Source: Lantana camara
Taxonomy: Eukaryota > Streptophyta > Magnoliopsida > Lamiales > Verbenaceae
Direction of reading: 5' to 3'
DNA: 64,000 bases
NCBI GenBank assembly: GCA_037501455.1
Contig: CM074859.1
Coordinates: 93,020,894-93,084,893, forward strand
Every line of letters begins with the position of its first letter. Positions within the stretch are counted from its first letter, which is position 1. Shown here in pieces: positions 56,601-64,000 of the stretch. The position numbers were made by a program, and so were the translations under genes. The notes below the pieces were generated by a model. It was not told where the DNA came from and made no database searches. It worked only from the letters and a program-made list of their open reading frames with translations.

Positions 56601-56945
56601 ACTAAAACTAGTTAGGCCCTCGAGTCCCCAAAACAAATAAAATGGTGCGTTACCATTTCAAACAAGTCCGAAAATGAAAAACGAGCACATAAAAGAATTC
56701 ATAACTCAAAAATCTCCAACATATCATAAAAGCACAAAATTTTGATCTCAAATCAAACACAAACGAAGCAAATTACCACAAGGTAGGTAAAATTCAAATA
56801 AGAAATTCAATTAATCAAAGAATTAAAAATTAATTAATTTAAATAATGAAAATAAACAATTAAAGATAACTATAAAATACATAAATAATAATTTTAAATG
56901 CGCACATACGTCATACCTGGCTTGCTGGAGAAACGGGGTGTCACA
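53686..56945 (-). mobile_element. solo LTR D (3,260 bp) inserted in LTR E
   Basis: Sense TGTGACACCCCG...GGGCGCTATA, with the perfect 5-bp duplication TTGCC at 53681-53685 and 56946-56950. It is homologous to solo LTR A along its length, including the 'gcgggggatgtgg' block before the end and the palindrome array. The C-to-T change in the terminal CA (now TA) is a typical methylation-type mutation. No internal domain remains. Small ORFs (54282-54509, 56159-56413 and others) have no recognisable product. Confidence 0.88.
55617..55743. repeat. palindrome array D (four sites)
   Basis: 55617-55636 (ATCACCT-CGCCCG-GGGAGAT), 55650-55665 (GTCCC-CGACCG-GGGAC, perfect), 55695-55710 (GTACC-CGACCG-GGTAC, perfect) and 55726-55743 (TCTCCC-CGCCCG-GGGAGA, perfect). 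Read on the sense strand, the order of arm types equals that of array A. Confidence 0.85.
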
Positions 56946-57358
56946 TTGCCCACAAGCTAGGCTCTCCATCCTTACTCCAGAAAACATGATTAAGTAGAGT
57001 ATGGGACCAGGATCAACAACACCCCACACGTGGTAAGGTATCAGACCAAGATCAAGAATACCCTACAGACATACAAACATGCACCATCCTCCACCGGGTG
57101 TCACTACGGGTAGCTAGCCCTAGGCGACCTGTAAACATGTAATGGGAATAGGTTTGCGGTCCATTCCTAGACAGAATGTCCTGACTTAACCAACCTACGA
57201 TTAAAAGTCGGTGTCAATTGTCTATTGTGGCGGTCGGTATTAGTGATGTTGTTGGCGCTCACCTCCCGAACATCACCTCTACACATAACCGTCGGGCCCA
57301 AACTATAAACTGTATGCTTGCATTTTGTTGTTTGTTTTACTTAAGTTAAAACCAATTT

Positions 57359-58781
57359 TGCAAGTGTACACTTAATATACGCGTAGCACAATAGGATCGT
57401 ACCCACAGGGAAGGGAAATCAATCACTACTCAATATCTTATGTCTAACCTAAAGACCGAACGAATTCACGTTGTTATTTCTATCTACTAGAATAAAATTG
57501 AAACAATTAACTCTAAGAAAACACAATAACAAACTTAAACACGGATTAAACTCAGTAGACTAAATAGGCAGGAGAAGCAATGACTTATGCATCCATGATT
57601 CAGTACAATACTTGTTTGACAAGTGCGATTCTACAACCTAGTCACTTTTATATGAATCATCCTCTCTCAAGTTATAACCGTGTATTCAATTAAGCTCAAC
57701 GTTGCTCTCGCAATCATCAATGTATTAATTAAACCAACAAAACGAAGACTAGTGCAATTCCTATTCTAGCGGCTCGGCATGGAATAAGACTTATTGTTAT
57801 ATAGACCAGAACCAAATCTCTTTGCATTCATACAATCTACTAGTTATGAAAACCTTCTCAATTACTATTAACCTCTCGATTGTCAAGTAATTCTAGATTA
57901 TGCTAAGGGTGATCAGGCCTTCACAATTCAATTCAAACCAGTTTTTATACTAAGAATTAGCACAAGTCATTCAAGCATCATATCAAACACATATTAGACA
58001 TTCATCATCACTCCCCTAGCCCTGGGGTTTAGCTACTCATAATTAAAGCAGAACTCATAAAACTAAAGTAAATTGCATTAAAGGAATTCATGTTCATCAA
58101 CTCAAGACAAAGTCTCAAAAACAAACTCATAAACATTCAGTAAAAATCTGCGAAAACGAATCTAGCATAATACTAATTAAACTTAAACTCAAAGGAATTA
58201 GTTTGATAATTAAAGTAGTAAATAAATAGAAAAACCGAAATTGGTAAAGAACTTGATCCTTTCATCTTCTCGAATTTCTTTGAACAACTCTTCAAAACTC
58301 CAGAACTTCTCTCCTCAGGTTAGGTCATGAATGAAAGAAGAACTTCCCCAAAAAGTCTCCAAAGCGCACTTAAATAGCAACCCTAAATTCTGTCTCGCCG
58401 CCCTAGGCAACAGGCGTTACCTATCATGCACAATTATCGTTAACGCCTGTTACTGCCTTGAAATCGCAATAACACTTTTATAAGTGGTAACAGGCGTTAC
58501 CAATTTCCTTATGCCCAGGGGTAACGAGCGTTACCCCTCCTGTTTTGCCAAATGCTTTGCTCCTGTGTCTGTTAACGGGGGTTAACCTTTTTGTTCGTCC
58601 ATGGGGTAACGGGGGTTACTCCTTTTTCCTCCAAAAACACATGAATTCATCTTGGAACGCCGTTTCTCATCTCCAACTCAATAATTACGTAATTGGAGCA
58701 AAATAAACACATAAACGCATCAAACGACACATAATTATAGTCTAATCAATGCTAATATTCATGCGAATTCTACACTCAACA
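57359..58781 (-). repeat. Athila-like 3' LTR (about 1,423 bp)
   Basis: The sense start TGTTGAGTGTAG at 58781 follows a purine-rich tract. The sense end ...GTGTACACTTGCA at 57359 follows 'ccctgtgggtacgatcc', an arrangement seen at LTR ends of Athila/Tat elements. It contains a palindrome array. Boundaries are inferred from TG...CA ends. Confidence 0.65.
58406..58622. repeat. palindrome array in Athila-like LTR (six sites)
   Basis: Sites at 58406-58421, 58439-58453, 58486-58501 (GGTAA-CAGGCG-TTACC), 58518-58537 (GGGGTAA-CGAGCG-TTACCCC, perfect arms), 58571-58586 (GTTAA-CGGGGG-TTAAC) and 58603-58622. All share GTAAC/GTTAC arms. Confidence 0.85.
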
Positions 58782-58823
58782 AACTCCCATACACTTGCCT
58801 ATTGCTCGTCCTCGAGTAATACG
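58782..58823 (-). promoter_or_regulatory. Athila-like polypurine tract and upstream motif
   Basis: Sense CGAGGACGAGCAATAGGCAA followed by GTGTATGGGAGTT ends exactly at the LTR start. 'GAGGACGAGCA' before the tract is, from memory, common at the 3' end of Athila/Tat elements. Confidence 0.65.
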
Positions 58824-60485
58824 AAAACAAAGGAAACACATCCTCATCAAACCTCAACCTCAAAACAATCATCGAACCATCACCTAAACAAGTCTAAATC
58901 ATCAAATCAAATACTTATAAACACAAGACCATCAAAAATTAGTATGAGAAGTATACCCTTGTGTAGTGTGTGATTTGAACAAAACAATGTACAACGACTA
59001 GAATGACAAATTCACAATTTCCTCCTTAGTTCTAATCATCAACTTCGGAATACACTCTTCGTACCTATCTCCACTAATGGAGTTAACTCGAGACTCGGGA
59101 TCGGTAGGTCTTTCGAGCTTGTAATGCAGGCTTTAGGGTAAGGTTATGGAAGTTTGGATCAAGTGACCACTAACGAAGCTTACATTATTCAATCTTTAAA
59201 CTCATTAGGCACTCTTCTTTTGCCATTGACACCAAATCCCCCCACAATTAGACAGTTGTATCCTGGCTCTCAATTTCACACTTTGCATAATTTTTCTTTT
59301 CTGTTCTTTTGCTCTTGCTCTTCTCTCATTTCATATCTTTGCTTTTTCATACTTTTTTTCTCATTCTTTTTTTTTTCTTTTACAATATATCTCCCAATCC
59401 AATCACAAGAACAATCAAAAGGTGTCTAAAGATAGATATTCAGAATAAAAACCAAACAAGCAAGCCTTGGTGAAAAATTAACAAGGTAGTCATATTTATG
59501 TTGTGCAATTGGCTTATAATGTGGCTACAAAAATTGTGCACAACAATTAGGCTCAACGGGGTCAATAGGATTACGTTATTTAGTGAAACACGGCTAAAAC
59601 TTTAAAGGCTTAATATCCTCCGACAACGAATGCTTACTTCACTTCCTTATTCTTTCATGAACTCAAAATTTCGCCTCAATTGGACTAAAATCTTAGACTT
59701 AATTGGAAATCATCAATTCACCTTTCTAAGCGAAGTACATTATCACATTTGAAAGTGCTCAAAATAAGAGGGCATACTAACACACTAAATCATCAAGTCT
59801 CATTCAAATTTCCTCAATTCGAATAACCTAACTCGTTCTTGCAAAAGCTCAACAATCAAACCTTGAAGAAAAAAGTTCAAAACGAGGGAAAATTTTCAAA
59901 ATTTTCATAATTACTCAATTTCTAACAACTCCCAAGTATACCCAAACATCTTATCATGCAAATATTCAACTAAACTCTGTACTGCTCCCCCACACTTAAA
60001 CTTTGCAATGTCCTCATACAAGTGAAAGAATTAAAGTTCAAGAAAAACTCCCTGATCACATGAAGAGCCGGCAACGTGCTAGCAAAGCTTCCAAAACCTG
60101 AATAAGTGACTAGAAAACACGAATCAAGTGCAAGGCAATTGACAATCAACATGCATTCAACCATTAACACACAAATCACAAATTCACGTAAATAAGGGCA
60201 CAATTGCATAAACAAAATTCACGGAGTTCAAACGTATGCAAAGATCTAAGTGTAGCAAAAATATCCAAACATATCAACGAATATGCCTAGATAGAATATC
60301 TAAAAATCAGGGGAGAAAAATAAAATAACAGAATCAGGGTGATGGGGGTCCTCCAAAATACTGATCAACATGAGCACAGAACCCTTCAAACTTCGCCTCC
60401 AACTGAGCCTTCCACTCATCAAATCGCTCATCCACATAATGTGGTAGATCCTCAACTCTCACTATCACGATGGTCAAATCAGCCC
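58824..60485 (-). other. long non-coding 3' region of Athila-like element
   Basis: AT-rich, with a pyrimidine run at 59285-59390 and a second 'ccccacacttaaac' stretch near 59988. No credible coding sequence. Long untranslated 3' regions are usual in Athila elements. Confidence 0.55.
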
Positions 60486-61620
60486 TTAATCCTGCCAACT
60501 CTGCACGAAGGCTCTCACAGTAAACGGGTTTTCATCATTAGCCTCATCAACAACCTGCACGACACGGTGGAGAATCCCAAACTCATCATCAGGCCTATCA
60601 GGAATCCGAGCTAAAAGCTCCTGCTGCATAACTGAAAGCTCATCAAAACGGGCCTTACCCCAGCTATACATCTGCCAGAGCTGATCTCTATCCAGAATTG
60701 GCCACCATGGCAAAATACACTCCTTGAATTGTCCACTCTCCCAAGCAATAGCCAAGTCTACATTCTCCAAGTACTGTGGACCAATATCATAGCCAAAGTC
60801 AATGGGCAACAATCCCCTAGGCCTCCAATGCATCTCTCGAGCAAACATAGTGACGAAACGCGTCATGGGCTATCGTACCAGTATGACTTCCAACAATCTC
60901 CTGAAGCTTCCAAAGGAATTCAGTCGTTCCATCAAACTTGATACCTTCCTTGATCATATACATTATTCCCAGTTCAGCCTCATTAATTGGCTATCACTTC
61001 CATATCTAGCACAAAATCCCGTGGCCAAAATCCTATGAACTAGCACCCAAGCCAATGAATCAAGATAGCTATCATGTGAATTCCGGGGGGAATAACTCGG
61101 GGCACCTCACAACGAGAAGGGTCTCCAAACTTCTTCTCTTTGAGCATTATTCCATTTAGGCAAGGAAGTAGTGGTGTTAGCTGGAAAATGAAAAATCTCC
61201 CTTATCCGGCCCGCATTCCATGCTCGAGTTTCCATGTCATCTAGAGTAAAAAGTCAATGTGTTGTCCGCCGGGTTGAAGTTCATTGTGGTGAAGAAAGCG
61301 GCCGTCATCTCGGCATATGTCAAATCCTTCCGAGTAAGGAAAGGTAACCACCCGATGTTGTCAAACAATCTTTTCACTTCTTCCCAAGCCTCAAACTTCT
61401 CCATCCACATGTCCTTGAAGAACCTAGTAAACACAATGTTCCTTGTCAAATTCCTTTGAAAGGGATTGTCCATAGCATTCGCCGTTATATTGGCCGATTC
61501 CAATGGTTGATGATCCAACCGGGATGAAGTAGTGAAGGGCTCAGGAACTCTAGAGCACTTAGTGCGACCCATAGTACCTATATTATGCATATAAGACAAG
61601 GAAAAACACATAAAAATCAA
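60486..61620 (-). pseudogene. ATHILA-type ORF (unknown function), frameshifted
   Basis: Two frames on the minus strand. 61620-61237 gives NIVFTRFFKDMWMEKFEAWE, WLPFLTRKDLTYAEMTAAFF and NFNPADNTLTFYSR. 60866-60486 gives REMHWRPRGLLPIDFGYDIG, AIAWESGQFKECILPWWPIL and DELSVMQQELLARIPDRPDD. The W..V..L...GW.....R..LTY.E.T..F motif resembles the ATHILA ORF-1 family, whose function is unknown. The stretch between (61236-60867) has stops. An env-like or other accessory role cannot be told from this sequence. Confidence 0.6.
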
Positions 61621-62169
61621 TCATGATTCATTCAGATAATTTATCGAACACCTGGTATGCACTAACCGAGGGGTTGAGTTTTGATCAAGATTCTTTAATC
61701 TACCCAATTCAAAACAACAAGGCTCTATAGTACTATGACTCAAGTTCCAAATTCTCCAAAATCAATTCCCCAATTGAAATCCAAAGGCTAGCTAGAGACT
61801 AGTGTTCTCAAAATTCACTCAATTCAAGATGAACTCACTACAAAACATTAGACCTAGTTCTAGCATGCAAAAATTCTCCAAATTCAACAATTCTACCCCA
61901 AAATTCATTTTAGATAGGAAGAATTCATTCTATCATCAAGCCTAGAGAGAGGGATCACTTACTAATTCACAAGAGGGAGGGGTATGTGTGATGTTGGTGG
62001 TGTCTTGAGTAGGAAAAATTGCTTGCTTCTTTTCTAAGATTGTCTTATGTGAGAAAAGAAAAGAAGGTAGGCTAAATATATAGGCTATGGTGGGGTAGGA
62101 CCTAAGTTGAGGGGAATTAAGATTTAACTTCAAACATAAGTCTTCTTCTTTTTAAAATTAAAAACGTAA

Positions 62170-62378
62170 TTTCGGGACATTAACGGATGTTACCTAAATT
62201 ATGCCTACTAGGAGTAACGCCCGTAACTCCTACTGTCCTACTTCGCCTGTACCCTAAAATGGGTGTTACCTAAATTGAACTGAAGAGGTGTAACACCCCT
62301 TACCAACAGTTCTTGAGATGCTTGACTCCATTAACGGGCATTACCGTAAATGAACTAGAAGGGGGTAACACCCATTAC
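62170..62378. repeat. palindrome array in Athila-like internal region
   Basis: 62211-62230 (GGAGTAA-CGCCCG-TAACTCC), 62286-62304 (GGTGTAACACCCCTTACC), 62331-62345 (TTAA-CGGGCA-TTACC), 62363-62378 (GGGTAA-CACCCA-TTAC) and a weaker one near 62181. The arms match those in the element's LTR array. Confidence 0.75.
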
Positions 62379-62740
62379 TCATGTTTTCGCACAAAACTCA
62401 ACTTTACCTAAAAGCTAACACGTAAGGTGCTTAATCACCTTAATTCACACAGGTTAACCCAAAATTTTCAATCCAACCATAGTGCACCAGTCTCGTAGCA
62501 CACAAATATCTCAAAGCACATATTGCAACATATCACAACAATTCATTCTCCGCAAAAGCAAATTCAGTCATGCGCACACATGCTCACACACAACAAAAAT
62601 GGACCTTAATGCCGACATTAAAGCTCAAATCACGGTCCTTGCCTCCATATTTTGACAACACCTTACTTAACCTGTAAAAGGGAGAGAGAGAACTTAAAGT
62701 AGATGAGAAAAACGAGGTGAACGAAAAGAACGAAAAAGAA

Positions 62741-62772
62741 AAGAAAAGAAAAGAAAAAAGAGAGAGGGATTA
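62741..62772. repeat. (AAAAG)n / GA-rich simple repeat
   Basis: Purine run just downstream of the protease frame. Confidence 0.8.
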
Positions 62773-62819
62773 GTTCTAAGTTATAGCCATTAGCTTGACT
62801 TTGAGAACCGGATTAGGGA

Positions 62820-63662
62820 TCAGCAATCCCCAAGCAACGAGTCATAAGGAGTGACCTCGTTCTTGCTACTCACAACACCGGAGCTTGAATTCCAAGTGTT
62901 TAATTTCAAAACATCCTCTTCTCTTGAATTTCGGGACTTCGGTTCTCCTTTCCAATCAACTGCATCCCTTTTCTCTGAAAATAACACCACTCTATTCGAG
63001 GTCTCACTTATCACCTTGATCATGCAACATTTATTCGGAATTGGTGATGGTGGTATAGAACCAAAATTCCTAAACTCTAAGCTTTCATCTCCTATTTTGA
63101 ACGTGAGGCGTCCATTCTGAACATCAATATCTGCTCCTGCCGTGGCTAAAAACGGTCGTCCAAGGATCAACGACATCCTATCATCGCTCTCAACATCAAG
63201 AACTACAAAATCGGTAGGAATGTAGAATTTCCCAACTTTTACCAACACATCCTTAAGAATTCCTGTAGGATATTTCACTGATCTGTCAGCTAGTTGGAGT
63301 GTCATATTAGTTGGTTTGAGCTCCTTTACTCCTAACTTCCTGCAAGTGGATAAAGGGATTAAACTCATACTAGCTCCTAAATCACATAAAACATTATGAA
63401 ATTGCAAAGAATCAACAGTTAGAGGGATTGAACCTGGATCTTTAAGTTTCTGGGGAAACTTATGCTGAATAATGGCACTGCATTCCTCAGTAAGTGCGAT
63501 GGTGGTGAAGTCTTCAGACTTCCCTTTACTTGAAACCAATCCTTTCTCTAACTCTTGCTTCTGAAATAGTTGGGGAGAAGAAATCGGTAGCACATATGAA
63601 TCAGTTGCCACATTCACCTTTGGCTTTGAAGGGAACTCTTCATTCTTCTCTTCTATGCTCAC
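62820..63662 (-). pseudogene. Athila-like gag-pol: retropepsin region
   Basis: A 280-codon open frame. The N-terminal part is Lys/Glu-rich linker (MSIEEKNEEFPSKPK); then a pre-protease helix (CSAIIQHKFPQKLKDPGSI) and the aspartic protease with LCDLGASMSLIPLSTCRKLG (catalytic Asp in DLGAS), LQLADRSVKYPTGILKDVLV, FVVLDVESDDRMSLILGRPF and LATAGADIDVQNGRLTF. This block order is that of Athila-family proteases. The methionine is internal to a longer polyprotein; a stop near 63717-63719 separates it from the gag end. It ends at 62820 with no RT following. Open but without a functional context. Confidence 0.85.
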
Positions 63663-63721
63663 CTTTTCAATCTTAACTAACTCCTCAACTTCTTTACAAA
63701 CAAATTTCTCAGCGTCCTAAT

Positions 63722-63913
63722 CTACAAGTAACTTCGGGCCTTCATACTCTCTATCGCTATTACAAATATGGCTTTGCAATGCTCCTTAAGATTGTTCTCG
63801 GTTTGACTTGGTAGCATTCCTGAGCCTTTCATATTCAAAGATTGGGCAATCTGACTAATTTGAGTCTCCAAATTTCTACTGTGATTCACCATCTGTTCTA
63901 CCTGAGCTTCCAA
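63722..63913 (-). pseudogene. Athila-like gag C-terminal fragment
   Basis: MEAQVEQMVNHSRNLETQIS followed by QIAQSLNMKGSGMLPSQTE. 'Q..NHSR..ETQ..Q.A......G.LPSQTE.N' is a recognisable stretch of Athila/gypsy gag just upstream of the protease. The frame ends before 63722; upstream sequence to 64000 ('cagggatgggaggctgc', sense) continues gag with a probable shift. Confidence 0.7.
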
Positions 63914-64000
63914 CTTTATCTGTAGACATGACTATGAATTTCTCAAGTGCAGCCTCCCATCCCTGCTTTTGCTCCTATTGAGGGGGCGCAGCATTGTAGG

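Larger units (their letters stand above)
52887..57358 (-). mobile_element. gypsy 5' LTR E, split by solo LTR D
   Basis: The sense end GGGCGCTATA at 52887 directly precedes the primer site, so this is a 5' LTR. It runs 52887-53685, then 56951-57358 after the inserted LTR D. The outer part contains counterparts of LTR A's 'catcacccggaggaag' region ('gacacccggtggaggatgg', sense, near 57100). Its start is missing at 57358, where the Athila-like LTR begins. No coding sequence. Confidence 0.7.
57359..64000 (-). mobile_element. Athila-like Ty3/gypsy element, 5' part beyond the window
   Basis: Minus strand from right to left: gag end, protease, palindrome array, ATHILA-type ORF, long non-coding region, polypurine motif, 3' LTR (57359-58781). 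Between protease and the ORF there is only about 1.2 kb with no RT, RNase H or integrase, so this copy is internally deleted or a non-autonomous type. The element's 5' LTR and gag start must lie beyond 64000. Athila assignment rests on the protease and ORF style and on the LTR-edge motifs. Confidence 0.75.

Noticed and set aside
59154..59429. 91-codon ORF with hydrophobic Phe/Ser-rich stretch resembling a membrane segment
   Set aside because: Produced by a pyrimidine run on the antisense strand of the Athila-like non-coding region.
1..64000. Host genes, tRNA or rRNA genes
   Set aside because: Every longer frame with recognisable domains belongs to a transposable element, and no tRNA cloverleaf or rRNA stretch was recognised. 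tRNA-like matches are only primer-binding sites.

Overview
This window is plant nuclear DNA made almost entirely of transposable elements, many inserted inside one another. The evidence is Ty1/copia and Ty3/gypsy proteins, primer sites matching initiator tRNA-Met, a CACTA-type DNA transposon, a TRIM and a small terminal-inverted-repeat element. The species cannot be named; a eudicot is likely. I found no convincing host gene, tRNA, rRNA or CRISPR.

Layout. 1-2016: two fragments of long gypsy LTRs. 2017-2762 and 34365-34737: two halves of a minus-strand gypsy reverse transcriptase/RNase H gene (G0). They are separated by a 31.6 kb block (2766-34361) with CACTA-like termini and a 3-bp target duplication. 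Inside that block lie a complete solo LTR (6617-10567, duplication TTTGA) and a plus-strand chromodomain gypsy element (11231-33851). The chromovirus is itself split twice: by copia-1 (13300-22703, minus, duplication TGGTT) and by copia-4 (24314-31821, minus, duplication ATTCY). Copia-4 carries a 491-bp TRIM. Leaving out the two copia inserts brings the chromovirus protease-RT and RNase H-integrase junctions back into frame, so the nesting order is well supported.

34738-48028: a decayed plus-strand copia-3 with a truncated minus-strand copia-2 in its 5' LTR and an 892-bp inverted-repeat element in its body. 48029-57358: further long gypsy LTRs, some chimeric, plus a second solo LTR (53686-56945, duplication TTGCC). 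57359-64000: a minus-strand Athila-like element with gag end, protease and an ATHILA-type ORF, but no RT or integrase here.

How it works together. Most coding regions are broken, so this looks like silent repeat-rich chromatin. Relative ages follow from LTR divergence: about 2% for copia-1 against about 6% for its chromovirus host, by eye.

The most unusual signals are non-coding. (1) Long gypsy LTRs and the Athila-like element carry spaced arrays of short palindromes built as arm-CG-NN-CG-complementary arm. The arms differ between families but stay complementary. (2) The leaders of copia-1 and copia-3 share four copies of a motif around CACGAGTCGTGGGTC at matching spacing just before gag, and a CCCGCAC/GTGCGGG hairpin after the primer site. 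(3) The TATA boxes of several copia LTRs sit inside inverted repeats whose arms differ by family, in three cases with a G-box cluster about 350 bp upstream.
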